The translations under genes and the position numbers were made by a program. Of a stretch of DNA of 64,000 nucleotides, positions 50,227 through 58,909 are shown in pieces. The stretch covers positions 461,311-525,310 of the forward strand of contig CAJQMR010000002.1 of the NCBI GenBank assembly GCA_905479495.1. The letters run 5' to 3'. The stretch comes from an uncultured Anaerolineae bacterium (GTDB lineage: Bacteria; Chloroflexota; Anaerolineae; Promineifilales; Promineifilaceae). Numbering within the stretch: the first letter of the stretch is position 1; each line of letters opens with the position of its first letter. The notes under the pieces are model-generated. The model saw nothing but the letters and a program-made list of their open reading frames with translations. It was not told the DNA's origin and ran no database searches.

Positions 50227-51078
50227 TCATGGGGCTTGATTTTTGTTTGAAGCAGTGGTGATGAAGCCCAGCAGCGAGGCGATGCCGGAAGTGGCCCCGT
50301 TGTTTAGGATGTGGTGGAAGGAATCGTGCCAGTTGTCGTCCGCCAGCAGGGCTTGCAAAAAATCGTGCCAGGCAGACCATGCTTCGCCTTCGGCAGCTGC
50401 TTTTAGCCAGGCAGCGGAGAGTTGTGTTGTGCGGGGCACGGCCGTTTCCACCACACGTTTGGCCAATTCAACAACCTCTGCCTCCGGCCGCGTTGCCCAC
50501 AAACCCAGCAGCAGCCCCAGCAAAAAATCATCGCCTGCCGGGGTTAGTCCAGGACCAAGGCCCGCCAGTTGGATTACGGCCGTTTCCAATTCAGCACTAT
50601 TTGGGTGGACGATAGTGGTACGCACAGCAGCGGTAGCCGTCTGAAATTGGCTGGCAAAGTTGGCTGGGCTGCCTGTTGTGAGGCGATCTTGCTGTTGGCT
50701 AACGGCCGTTTGCAGGTCCGGTAAAATCGTTAGCCATTGGTGTTGTTCGCGCAATAAATTCCAGGGCGGGCCTGGCTGCCACAGCTGCGCCGGGCGCAAA
50801 TCTATATGCAGCGGGCCGATTTGCAGGCTGTCAGATGTTTTTGTGATGGGCGTTGCGGAATTGATGGTGGCGGGAAACGGCCGTTCTGCATTGACCACAA
50901 TAGAGAATGGCCCAGCGCCAATGCTGGGCTGCACGATGGAGATGATTGTGCCGTTTGCGCCGATTAGATTGATGGCGTGATCGAATCGGTGCAGGAGGGA
51001 AACGGCCGTTGGCTCCTGAAGCCATTGCCGTATTTTTGGAGTCATACTGATTGCGGAAACCTGCCATCCTTCATTCAT
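50227..51078 (-). CDS. DUF2877 family protein
   Basis: About 283 residues from the ATG at 51078; ATGs at 51045 and further upstream are alternatives and the ribosome site is poor in each case. The family hallmark LAGLGPGLTPAGDDFLLGLLLG is in the second half. DUF2877 proteins lie near urea, carbamate and nucleobase catabolic genes in many genomes, but no such partner is visible here, so the role is unknown. It is divergent from ybaK. Confidence 0.85.
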   Translation of the reverse strand: MNEGWQVSAISMTPKIRQWLQEPTAVSLLHRFDHAINLIGANGTIISIVQPSIGAGPFSIVVNAERPFPATINSATPITKTSDSLQIGPLHIDLRPAQLWQPGPPWNLLREQHQWLTILPDLQTAVSQQQDRLTTGSPANFASQFQTATAAVRTTIVHPNSAELETAVIQLAGLGPGLTPAGDDFLLGLLLGLWATRPEAEVVELAKRVVETAVPRTTQLSAAWLKAAAEGEAWSAWHDFLQALLADDNWHDSFHHILNNGATSGIASLLGFITTASNKNQAP

Positions 51079-51151
51079 GGGCATCATTGTAACGCATTGC
51101 ATCGGAACCAATTCGGCAAAATGCAAGTGTGCTACTAAAATCCACATCGGG

Positions 51152-51631
51152 ATGAATGTTTACGAACAAATATTGAGCTTATTGGACAGCCACGGTGTGG
51201 CTTACGAATTACACGAGCACGAACCGGTGCGCACAGTGGCTGAGGTAGAAACCAAACTCCCTTTTTTGCTGGACAAGATGCTGAAGACGGTGGCATTTCG
51301 GGTAAAAGACGGCCGTTTCATTTTGGCGGGTTTGCGGGGCCATGATCGCATTGATTACCGCCAGCTGGCCGCTTACTGCGGCGTGAACCGGCGTGCCGTG
51401 GCCAGCATGTCGCCCGATGCCGTGGAGGCGGAGCTGGGTTTTGAGGTCGGCGGCGTGGGGCCGTTTGTTCTTCAGCCAGAGGTGATCGTGCTATTGGATG
51501 AGCAGTTGGCCGAGCTGGGCACCGTCTACTGCGGCAGCGGCAAAAATACGGTTACCCTGGCCATTGATTTCGCCGATTTGCTGCGGGTGTGCGGTGGCGA
51601 ATTAATCCAATTGGCTCGAATAGGTGATTAG
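51152..51631 (+). CDS. YbaK/EbsC-type aminoacyl-tRNA deacylase
   Basis: 159 residues from the ATG at 51152. The fold opens with LLDSHGVAYELHEHEPVRTVAE and has the family Lys in LLDKMLKTVAFRVKD; a conserved GxxPF-like loop reads GGVGPFVL, and GSGKNTVTLAIDFADLL closes it. YbaK-superfamily proteins clear mischarged tRNA (Cys-tRNAPro or Ala-tRNAPro) in trans. The specific substrate is not decided by the motifs I can see. Confidence 0.85.
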   Translation: MNVYEQILSLLDSHGVAYELHEHEPVRTVAEVETKLPFLLDKMLKTVAFRVKDGRFILAGLRGHDRIDYRQLAAYCGVNRRAVASMSPDAVEAELGFEVGGVGPFVLQPEVIVLLDEQLAELGTVYCGSGKNTVTLAIDFADLLRVCGGELIQLARIGD

Positions 51632-51658
51632 TTTCGGGCAAGAGAGTGTATAAAAGAC

Positions 51659-51727
51659 AAGTAATTGAGTAATTGAGTAATTAGGTAATTGATCGAAAAT
51701 TGCCCAATTACTCAATTGCCCAATTAC
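51659..51727. repeat. GTAATTGAGTAATT-type repeat
   Basis: GTAATTGAGTAATTGAGTAA units followed by inverted CCAATTACTCAATTGCCC units, ending before the GT2 ribosome site. Copy of the repeat at 40548-40613. Confidence 0.75.
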
Positions 51728-51743
51728 TTTTTAGGAGTAGTGT

Positions 51744-52499
51744 GTGCGAAAAAGTCTAACCGTATCCATGCCTGCCTTTAACGAGGCGGAAAACATTCCG
51801 GGAATGGTGGCCGATGTGCTGCGCGTTGTGCCCCGTTTGGTGGATGAGTTTGAGATCATTGTGGTGGATGATGGCAGCCGGGACGAAACGGCCGTTGTTA
51901 CCCAAACGCTCGCCGCCCAACATCCAGAACTGAAATTGGTGCAGCATGAGGCGAACAAGGGGTATGGAACGGCCGTCCTCACCGGGCTCACCCATGCCAG
52001 CAAAGACCTCGTCTTTTTCACCGACGCCGACCGCCAGTTTGATTTGTCTGAAATTGAGAAATTGCTGGCCCACATCGAAACGGCCGATTTGGTGGTAGGG
52101 TATCGCCAGCCGCGCCGTGATCCTTTTATGCGCCGCCTGAATGGCAAGGGGTGGAGCTGGCTGGTGACGCTGCTTTTTGGCTACACTGCCCGCGACATCG
52201 ACTGCGCCTTCAAGCTGATGCGCCGCAGCGTCGTTGAGCAGCTGCAAGATGAGATTACCTCCGGTGGCGCCACCTTTAGCGCCGAATTTTTGGTGCGAGC
52301 CAAGAAGGCAGGCTTCCAAATTAAAGAAGTGCCGCTGAACGGGCACCGTCCGCGCGTGGCGGGCAGTCCCACCGGAGCCAATCTACACGTTATTGTCCGT
52401 GCGTTTAAGGAACTGGTGCAGTTTCGCCAGGGACTCTGGCGGGAGGCGAAATTGGCCGTTAATTCTGAGGTGAAGTCTGAGCGGGGAACGGCCGTTTAG
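51744..52499 (+). CDS. GT2-family glycosyltransferase (DPM1/polyprenol-phosphate type)
   Basis: 251 residues, GTG start with AGGAG eight bases upstream. It begins VSMPAFNEAENIPGM, then IIVVDDGSRDETA, the metal DxD FTDADRQFD and the acceptor-side CAFKLMRRSVV. These are polyprenol-phosphate mannosyl/glucosyl-transferase-like enzymes that make lipid-linked sugars at the inner face of the membrane. No membrane tail is present, so it is the soluble class. Its product could be the donor used by the DUF2723 protein encoded far upstream, though this is speculation. Confidence 0.9.
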   Translation: MRKSLTVSMPAFNEAENIPGMVADVLRVVPRLVDEFEIIVVDDGSRDETAVVTQTLAAQHPELKLVQHEANKGYGTAVLTGLTHASKDLVFFTDADRQFDLSEIEKLLAHIETADLVVGYRQPRRDPFMRRLNGKGWSWLVTLLFGYTARDIDCAFKLMRRSVVEQLQDEITSGGATFSAEFLVRAKKAGFQIKEVPLNGHRPRVAGSPTGANLHVIVRAFKELVQFRQGLWREAKLAVNSEVKSERGTAV

Positions 52500-52504
52500 C
52501 CAAA

Positions 52505-53500
52505 CTACGCCTCTACCTGTTCATACTCCGCTACAATGGCCTGCACCTGGGCGACTTCCTCAGCCGACATGGGACCAAAGGCCAGCGCTCCGGCATTATC
52601 TTCCACCTGTTTTACATTTTTGAAGCCAGGAATGGGGAACATACGCGCGTCCAGACCCAAAATGTAGCAGAGTGCTCCTTGGGCCATGGTTCGTCCACCT
52701 GCGGTAAAAATCTCGCGCAGAGCTTCGACTGTCTTCAACCGGCGCACAATGCGATCTTCGGCAAAGCTAACTTGTGAACGAATATCATCTTCAGGGAAGG
52801 TAGCGGTTTGGGTATATTTGCCAGTGAGAATGCCTTTGTTCAGCGGATCTTTGTTTAAGCCCGCCAAATTGAAGTTTTGGCACAATTGACGCATTTCCAC
52901 ATTGTCAAAAATCGCGTTCAGGCGGAACTGGATGGAGGTGCAGTGCGCCCCATCGGCAAAAACACGGGCCCGCTCGACCGAGTCGGTACTCCAGCCATAC
53001 CAGCGAATCTTGCCTTCTTTCACAAGCGCTTCCAACTCGTCGCGCAGCGCTGGGGCCAGTTCAGGATCGTAGCTGCCTTCGTGGAGTTGGTAAATGTCGA
53101 TGTAGTCGGTTTGCAGGCGGCGCAGGCTGTTTGCCACGTCCTGCCGCACATTCTTCAAGATTTGTGCGCTGTCACCGTAGACGGTTTTGGCTGATTCGTT
53201 AACAATATGGCCAAATTTAGTAGCGATGACCACTTTATCCCGACGGCCCAGCAGCCCCTTCCCTAAAACAACTTCACTGTGACCAGCTCCATAGTTGGCG
53301 GCCGTATCAAACAGGGTGATGCCGAGGTCTACGGCCGTATGAATCGCCCGTATCGATTCCGCATCATCCATTTGTCCCCAACCGGCGGGGTAGGCGTCTT
53401 GCCCTGGCTGGGCCCAGGTCCACGGCCCGCCGATGGCCCAGCAGCCCATCCCCAGGGCACTTGCTTCTAAATCACTTTTGCCTAATTTTCGTTTTAACAT
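52505..53500 (-). CDS. Aldo/keto reductase
   Basis: 331 residues; AAAAAGGAG precedes the ATG. Catalytic residues are visible: Asp in FDTAANYG (with Tyr), Lys in IATKFGH and His in IYQLHEGSYDP. The carboxyl NADPH-binding region reads PIPGFKNVKQVEDNAGAL. A monomeric TIM-barrel enzyme that reduces carbonyls with NADPH; the substrate is unknown. It lies five bases past the converging GT2 gene. Confidence 0.93.
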   Translation of the reverse strand: MLKRKLGKSDLEASALGMGCWAIGGPWTWAQPGQDAYPAGWGQMDDAESIRAIHTAVDLGITLFDTAANYGAGHSEVVLGKGLLGRRDKVVIATKFGHIVNESAKTVYGDSAQILKNVRQDVANSLRRLQTDYIDIYQLHEGSYDPELAPALRDELEALVKEGKIRWYGWSTDSVERARVFADGAHCTSIQFRLNAIFDNVEMRQLCQNFNLAGLNKDPLNKGILTGKYTQTATFPEDDIRSQVSFAEDRIVRRLKTVEALREIFTAGGRTMAQGALCYILGLDARMFPIPGFKNVKQVEDNAGALAFGPMSAEEVAQVQAIVAEYEQVEA

Positions 53501-53570
53501 TTGTACTCCTTTTTCTAAATGAACTTCAACTGTTTCACAAAGGCTGTCCTGACCAAGAATTAAAATAGAA

Positions 53571-53622
53571 CGCTGATTTTCCTGATTGCCCTGATCAGGT
53601 AAATCAGGGCAATCAGCGTCCC
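53571..53622. repeat. CTGATTNNCCTGATT inverted repeat
   Basis: CGCTGATTTTCCTGATTGCC and CTGATCAGG units pair with AAATCAGGGCAATCAGCG. Forms a long stem upstream of the aldo/keto reductase start. Confidence 0.6.
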
Positions 53623-53703
53623 ATTTAAAAAGGAGTATACAGAATCAGGTTAGAGCAAAAGAATACCCAAAAGGGTACAAAGTGGGGTTAAATGTTTGAC
53701 GAA

Positions 53704-53737
53704 AGGTGCGACGCACCTTCAGAAGTGCGTCGCACCT
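53704..53737. repeat. AGGTGCGACGCAC hairpin
   Basis: AGGTGCGACGCAC and GTGCGTCGCACCT are perfect 13-bp arms around an 8-base loop, ten bases from the ZIP gene stop. It may end the ZIP transcript, though no T-run follows. Confidence 0.6.
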
Positions 53738-53746
53738 GCTGCAAGT

Positions 53747-54943
53747 CTAGAATTTTACGAGGAAGGCGGTGAGGTACATGATGAAGATGCCTGTGGCCAG
53801 ACCGGCAAAGTTGAGCCAGGAAACGGCCGTATCTCCCCGTCGTTGCGCCTCTTTCACCAGCAATTTACCCACTTCCCACACCACCTGCAAGATGGCCCCA
53901 GCGCCCAGGCTGAGGAAAATAACAGCCAGCAGCGGATTAAAGGCAAAACCACCAATCCAGGTGCCCAGCATGGCCGGGGCACCAGCCAGCAGCGCCAGCC
54001 AGAAGAAGGTGATGAATTTCGGCCGTTCGCTGCGCATGAGCGGGGCCACAATGCCCACGCCTTCAGTGATGTTGTGCAGCGTAAAGCCAATGACCAAGAA
54101 AGAGCCTAGCGCTGCCGCGCCAGTAGCAAAAGCAGCCCCAATGGCCAACCCTTCGCCAAGGTTATGTAAACCGATGCCTAGGGCAATGAGCGTGGCAATA
54201 GTCAGCGGCGTTCCGCCACGATGGCGGCTGACGGCAATGAGGATTCCCAGGCTAAACAACGTGCCAAAAATGACCACCGGCACCCCCTGGAAAACACCTG
54301 GCACCTCGGCGGCAATTTCCAGCGCTTCCAAAACGGTATCGACAAACAAAAAGATGAGCAGGCCAACGGTTAAAGCCAGGATCGCATTGACCCATTTTTG
54401 ATCAACGCGGCGCAGGAACGGATACCATAACATCCCCAGCAAAACGGGAATCACGCCAACGTAAATGCCCAGCAAGCCGTAAGCGCCAAAAGTGGCAGCA
54501 CTGGTCTGGGGCGATTCAACGGCCACTTCGACTTCTGTATCAAACGTGACGCCAGTGGAAGTGATGAGGACAATGGGCAGCGGTTCGCCATCGACCCAGG
54601 GATAGTTCAGGTCAATGGTGGCTTGTTCCAGTCGATCCAGCGTGTTGTCTGATGAGATTTCATACTGCCAGTAGGCATCATCCACCAAAACCTGGGCAAT
54701 GGTTACCGGGTCGGGGCCGCCGTTAATGACGTTGAGTTGGATACGGCCGTTTTCCGGAAAGGTCACCCGCTGAATGGTCAATTCCTCCAAGGGCGGAAAA
54801 GAACCCGTAAAAAATGCCAGCGGATTGGCCACAATAAACAAGGCCACCAGTCCGGCCAACAGCGCCAGCGGAATGATGCCCAGCAGCCAGTTAGGCAAAC
54901 GTTGGGTCAGGGAAGGGGGTGCCTGAATCGTTTTGTCACTCAT
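53747..54943 (-). CDS. ZIP-family metal transporter with extracytoplasmic domain
   Basis: 398 residues. An amino-terminal helix (residues 18-40) and a 110-residue beta-like extracytoplasmic domain precede eight ZIP helices. Metal-binding motifs LHNLGEG and LHNITEG lie in two helices as expected for the ZIP binuclear site. The extra domain is not part of a standard ZIP and is not recognised. The gene overlaps the multicopper oxidase gene by four bases, so the two are translationally coupled. ZIP proteins import divalent metals (Zn, Fe, Mn) into the cytoplasm. Confidence 0.9.
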   Translation of the reverse strand: MSDKTIQAPPSLTQRLPNWLLGIIPLALLAGLVALFIVANPLAFFTGSFPPLEELTIQRVTFPENGRIQLNVINGGPDPVTIAQVLVDDAYWQYEISSDNTLDRLEQATIDLNYPWVDGEPLPIVLITSTGVTFDTEVEVAVESPQTSAATFGAYGLLGIYVGVIPVLLGMLWYPFLRRVDQKWVNAILALTVGLLIFLFVDTVLEALEIAAEVPGVFQGVPVVIFGTLFSLGILIAVSRHRGGTPLTIATLIALGIGLHNLGEGLAIGAAFATGAAALGSFLVIGFTLHNITEGVGIVAPLMRSERPKFITFFWLALLAGAPAMLGTWIGGFAFNPLLAVIFLSLGAGAILQVVWEVGKLLVKEAQRRGDTAVSWLNFAGLATGIFIMYLTAFLVKF

Positions 54944-56082
54944 GATGTCGGCACCTCAAAAAAGCCCATCCAGCCCAGCTCGGCAAATTCGCTTTGGTGG
55001 GCATGGAACATATACAAACCAGGTTCAAAATCAGCAAAAGAGACCTCAATGATGCCGCGCTGGGCCTGGCACTGCATGATGGTGTCCACCGTTTTGAGCG
55101 TAGGCGTGAGCGTCGTGCCGTGATCGTAATAGTCAAAAAAGTTGGCATGAATATGCATGGAGTTAATCGGGTCAAACTCCGTCAGGTTCACCAGGTAAAT
55201 GCGCTGTAATTGGTCCCGGTTGATGACAATCGGGCTGGCCATGCCGTAGGCAAAAGCGATGGAGTTGACGGCATACACTTCGTTGTCGCCGTCAAAGTTA
55301 GTATCAAAGCCATTCATCACCATCACCATCTCGTTGACGTTGGCATTCTCTGGATATTGGTGATTGCGTGTTTTAGCCGCTTCTTTTTCCTCGCCGCTGT
55401 ACTTTTCCGGATCTGGATCGATAATGAAGGCACCGTACAAACCTTTGTGGATATGGCGCTTGAGGGGCAAAGCATGGCAGTGGTAGAGGTGGCAGCCAAA
55501 CGGTTTGGCGTCAAACTCATACACAAATGTTTCCCCCGGATTGACATTGCCACGTCCTACGCCGGGGATGCCGTCCATGAAGGCGGAATGGATGCCATGA
55601 AAATGAATGGTGTGCGGATGGGCGCTGACGTTGGTGAATTCAATGCGCAAACGCTCGCCTTCAACACAGCGCAGGGTGGGGCCAGGGCATTGGCCTACAA
55701 TTCTGTCCAAACGCCGCGATGCTGCCGAGGTTTCACTGCCGTAAACCCAGCCGGGGAAATAAATGCCGGGCGCAATTTCAAACTCTTTGTCCAGGGCGAA
55801 GATTTTCCAGGTGCGGACGGTACGGCCGTTTTCCTCTGTCACCTCACCATAATCAAAATCATATAAAAGCTCGTGGGGATCAAACTGGTTGGCTGCGTGG
55901 TCCACTTGGCCCACCATACCTGCATCGCCATGACCGGCATGGGGATCGTGGTCGCTTTGCGCGTGCAGCACAGCTTTCCCTGAGGCTTGCCCGCCCATCG
56001 CCGCCAAACCAGCCATGCCTAAGGCGCCCGCTCCCCCGGTAATTAAAAATTTCCGTCGAGACATATTTTTCTCGATTTTCAT
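54940..56082 (-). CDS. Two-domain multicopper oxidase, Tat-exported
   Basis: 380 residues; AGGAAG precedes the ATG. The amino end carries a twin-arginine signal (SRRKFLITGGAGALG) and a His/Asp-rich stretch (HDPHAGHGD). Copper motifs are HFHGIH, HLYHCHALPLKRHIHKG, MHIHANFF and MFHAHQSEF. The last lacks the Cys of a type 1 site, so the type 1 copper is in domain 1 only and the enzyme should work as a trimer, as in small two-domain laccases and nitrite-reductase-like oxidases. Substrates may be phenols or metal ions (Mn, Fe, Cu). Coupling with a ZIP transporter and a metal-type operator favour metal oxidation or homeostasis. Confidence 0.92.
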   Translation of the reverse strand: MKIEKNMSRRKFLITGGAGALGMAGLAAMGGQASGKAVLHAQSDHDPHAGHGDAGMVGQVDHAANQFDPHELLYDFDYGEVTEENGRTVRTWKIFALDKEFEIAPGIYFPGWVYGSETSAASRRLDRIVGQCPGPTLRCVEGERLRIEFTNVSAHPHTIHFHGIHSAFMDGIPGVGRGNVNPGETFVYEFDAKPFGCHLYHCHALPLKRHIHKGLYGAFIIDPDPEKYSGEEKEAAKTRNHQYPENANVNEMVMVMNGFDTNFDGDNEVYAVNSIAFAYGMASPIVINRDQLQRIYLVNLTEFDPINSMHIHANFFDYYDHGTTLTPTLKTVDTIMQCQAQRGIIEVSFADFEPGLYMFHAHQSEFAELGWMGFFEVPTS

Positions 56083-56117
56083 TTGTTTACTTCCTGTTTA
56101 GTAAATATTACAAATAT

Positions 56118-56167
56118 AATTTTTAGACGTATCTAAAAATTCTACAGACAGATGCACTATCTGTCAA
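56118..56167 (-). promoter_or_regulatory. Promoter of the oxidase-ZIP operon with DtxR/MntR-like operator
   Basis: On the minus strand TTGACA (56167-56162), a 17-bp spacer and TAGAAT (56144-56139) make a near-consensus promoter. A palindrome with arms AATTTTTAGA and TCTAAAAATT around CGTA (56118-56141) overlaps the -10 and start site. A second one, GACAGAT GCACT ATCTGTC (56147-56165), covers the spacer and -35. Both positions would allow repression. Confidence 0.75.
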
Positions 56168-56302
56168 GCAAGCAATTTTAGATATGATTGATTGAAACCG
56201 ATGGGCTGGAGGGACGTGTGTTAGAATACGGCCGTTGCTGGCAGATAAAGTAGGCGGCGTAGCAGGACGCCCGCCGCAACGTCATGAAGTAGGACTTGTG
56301 CA

Positions 56303-56470
56303 ATGAATAAAAATCGTTATTGGTTTGCCATGATTGTTTCCTTGTTGGTGGCCATAGTGCCGTCTGTCTTAGCTGGTGCATTTGTTGATAATGACTGGTT
56401 GCGCAATTTGCTTATTGGTATTTGTGTGTTTCTGGGGGGAATGGTTTGGTTAAAAATAGGAAAAGCTTAA
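56303..56470 (+). CDS. 55-residue two-helix membrane protein
   Basis: The start ATG at 56303 has AGGA about ten bases upstream. Two hydrophobic helices (about residues 8-28 and 35-50) are joined by a short polar turn (VDNDWLRN). It ends WLKIGKA. The product begins MNKNRYWFAMIVSLL. No family is recognised. It is transcribed divergently from the oxidase-ZIP operon, beyond the metal-type operator. Confidence 0.55.
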   Translation: MNKNRYWFAMIVSLLVAIVPSVLAGAFVDNDWLRNLLIGICVFLGGMVWLKIGKA

Positions 56471-56571
56471 TGATGAGGTAAACGGCCGTAAAAACAACAC
56501 TGGATTTGAGCAAGAAACGAATGATAAGCCCTTCGCAATAAATCTTGACTAAAAATAATCGCGGCCGTCTA

Positions 56572-57315
56572 CTACCCAAACCCTCTCGCCTGCCACGCCT
56601 GGTAAATGAGGATGGAGCCAGCAACGGCCGCATTCAGCGATTCCACGTTGCCCTTTTGTGGCAGCTTCAGGCGAATGTCGCAGCTTTCCCGCACCAGGCG
56701 GCGCATCCCCTGGCCCTCATGCCCCACCACGATGCCCAGCGGCATGTTCAAATCTACCTCGCCCAATGACTGGGCATCGTCGGCTAAATCCATGCCCACA
56801 AGCCAGACGTTGCTGGCTTGCAGCTGGCGAATGGTCTGTACCAGGTTGGTCACCTGGGCAATAAGCAAATGTTCGGCGGCTCCGGCGGAATATTGCACGA
56901 CGGCAGGGGTAATCTCCGGGGCGCGGCGGTCTTGTACGATAACGCCATGCACGCCACAAATTTCGGCCGTACGCAGCAAACTGCCGATGTTTTGCGGCCC
57001 GTGCAGCAAATCTAGCAGCAGCAAAAAGGGCTTCTCGCCGCGCTGCTCTGCCAGCCCCAAAATCTCATCCACCTCGCTGTAGACGTACGGGCCTACCTCC
57101 AGCGCCATGCCCTGGTGGCTGTGGTCCTTGGCTAGACGGCCGATTTTTTGTTTATCAGCCACCTGAATGCGTACGCCCCGTTTTTGCGCAGCCTCGCGCA
57201 CCGGCTGGGCCAGCTTTTTGTCCAGGCTATCTTGCAGCCACAAGGTAAACAGCTCCCGGCGGCTGCCGCGCAGGGCTTCGAGGACGGTGTTGCGGCGGAT
57301 GAGGATTTCTTTCAT
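56572..57315 (-). CDS. rlmB: 23S rRNA 2'-O-ribose methyltransferase (TrmH/RlmB, SpoU family)
   Basis: 247 residues. An amino-terminal substrate-recognition domain is followed by the SPOUT trefoil-knot motifs: LDLLHGPQNIGSLLRTAE (motif 1), GIVVGHEGQGM (motif 2) and LPQKGNVESLNAAVAGSI (motif 3, cofactor loop). RlmB methylates a guanosine in domain V of 23S rRNA using SAM. Motifs 1-3 are complete, so it should be active. It sits next to cysS, separated by a GGAGATT repeat, a common pairing (cysS-rlmB). Confidence 0.92.
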   Translation of the reverse strand: MKEILIRRNTVLEALRGSRRELFTLWLQDSLDKKLAQPVREAAQKRGVRIQVADKQKIGRLAKDHSHQGMALEVGPYVYSEVDEILGLAEQRGEKPFLLLLDLLHGPQNIGSLLRTAEICGVHGVIVQDRRAPEITPAVVQYSAGAAEHLLIAQVTNLVQTIRQLQASNVWLVGMDLADDAQSLGEVDLNMPLGIVVGHEGQGMRRLVRESCDIRLKLPQKGNVESLNAAVAGSILIYQAWQARGFG

Positions 57316-57378
57316 GGGAGATTAGAGATTGGAGATTAGAGATTGGAAAAATCTCCAATCTCTAATCTCCAGTCTCTT
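57316..57378. repeat. GGAGATT-family repeat between cysS and rlmB
   Basis: GGGAGATTAGAGATTGGAGA units followed by inverted ATCTCCAATCTCTAATCTCC units. Fills the spacer between two minus-strand genes. Confidence 0.85.
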
Positions 57379-57381
57379 TTA

Positions 57382-58824
57382 TTAGCCTAATTTCCAGATG
57401 GTGCCATCCGCCCGATCTTCCAAAACCACGCCGAGATCACGTAGTTGGTCGCGGATTTTGTCGCCGGTGGCCCAATCCTTGTTGGCGCGGGCCTGGGCGC
57501 GCAGCTCGATGAGCAGGCGGATCAGCCCGGCCTCTCGTTCGGCGTCGCTGTCTTGCGTGGTTTCATCAGGGATGATGCCCAGGACATCGCCGCCTAGTTC
57601 GCGGTAGAGGCCATCCAGCGCGGCCAGAGATTCTTGTGACTGCGGGCCTTGTTCGTTGAGCAGGCTGTTCACCTGGCGGGTGTAATCTTGCAGCACGGCC
57701 AGCGCGGCAGGGGCGTTGAAGTCATCGTTCATCTTTTCAATGAAGGCGGCTTTGGTTTTGTCCACCAATTCTTGAACTGCTGAGGAAATTTCGCCGGAAA
57801 CGGCCGTACGCATCTGCTCCCGCACCAAGGTTACCGCCCCCCACAGCCGCTGCCACCCTTTGGTCGCTGCTTCCACGGCATCATCAGAAAAGTCGATGGG
57901 GTTGCTGTAGTGGCTTGACATAATAAAAGCGCGAATCGCTTCGGGCCGCCAGCGGGCCAGCGCTTCTTTGATGGTGAGCGTGTTGCCCAGGCTCTTGCTC
58001 ATCTTCACCCCATCCAGCGTGAGTGAGCCGGTGAGCATCCAATAGCGGGCAAATGTTTCGCCATGGGCCGCTTCGCTCTGGGCAATTTCGCACTCGTTGT
58101 GCGGGAAAATATTGTCAATACCACCGCCGTGAATGTCGAAGGTGGGGCCGAGGTATTTGTTGGCCATCGCCGAGCATTCTACGTGCCAGCCGGGAAAACC
58201 ATCGCCCCAGGGGCTGGGCCAGCGCAAAATGTGCTCTGGCTCGGCCTTTTTCCACAAGGCAAAGTCGGCCGGATGGCGCTTTTCGCTGCGCACCGCTTCG
58301 CGGGCACCTTCTTCTTGCTCTTCGATTTTACGGCCGCTTAATTTGCCATACTCCGGGTAGGACGTCACGCTAAAGTAGACGGAGCCATCGACTTCGTAGG
58401 CGTGGCCTTTGTCGATGAGCTCCTGCACCATGGCGATTTGTTCAGGGATGTGGCCGCTGGCACGCGGGCTGATGTCTGGCCGCTGCACGCCGAGGGCGTC
58501 CATGTCGGCAAAGTAGCCCTTCATGTAGGTTTCTACCACCTGCATGGGCAGGGCAGACATTTGCTCGGCCTTACGCAAAATGCGGTCTTCACCGGTGGCC
58601 AGCATGTGGCCCACGTCGGTAATGTTTTGCACGTAAAGCACCTGATAACCACTGTAGCGCAGGTAACGGACAATCACGTCAAAGCCCACATACGTTTTGG
58701 CATGGCCGATGTGGGAATGATCGTACACGGTGGGGCCGCAAACGTAGATATTGACACGGCCGTCTTGCAGCGGCACAAACTGTTCTTTCTCACGAGTGAG
58801 CACATTGTAAATTTTCAGTGACAT
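57382..58824 (-). CDS. cysS: Cysteinyl-tRNA synthetase
   Basis: 480 residues from the ATG at 58824; the frame open to 58854 has no support. HIGH motif in [16 protein letters not shown] in VKMSKSLGN, and zinc ligands in [14 protein letters not shown] and FPHNECE. Charges tRNA-Cys. Next to gltX as in many bacteria. Confidence 0.97.
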   Translation of the reverse strand: MSLKIYNVLTREKEQFVPLQDGRVNIYVCGPTVYDHSHIGHAKTYVGFDVIVRYLRYSGYQVLYVQNITDVGHMLATGEDRILRKAEQMSALPMQVVETYMKGYFADMDALGVQRPDISPRASGHIPEQIAMVQELIDKGHAYEVDGSVYFSVTSYPEYGKLSGRKIEEQEEGAREAVRSEKRHPADFALWKKAEPEHILRWPSPWGDGFPGWHVECSAMANKYLGPTFDIHGGGIDNIFPHNECEIAQSEAAHGETFARYWMLTGSLTLDGVKMSKSLGNTLTIKEALARWRPEAIRAFIMSSHYSNPIDFSDDAVEAATKGWQRLWGAVTLVREQMRTAVSGEISSAVQELVDKTKAAFIEKMNDDFNAPAALAVLQDYTRQVNSLLNEQGPQSQESLAALDGLYRELGGDVLGIIPDETTQDSDAEREAGLIRLLIELRAQARANKDWATGDKIRDQLRDLGVVLEDRADGTIWKLG

Positions 58825-58837
58825 ACAAACTCCGAAG

Positions 58838-58902
58838 TTAGCCACAGAGGACACAGAGAGTTAAGAGATTTTTTCTCTTTTCCCTCTGTGATCTCTGTGG
58901 CA
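58838..58902. repeat. CACAGAGGACACAGAG-type repeat
   Basis: GCCACAGAGGACACAGAGAG units followed by inverted CCCTCTGTGATCTCTGTGGC; hairpin between gltX and cysS, which could end or attenuate transcription. Confidence 0.65.
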
Positions 58903-58909
58903 AATTTTT

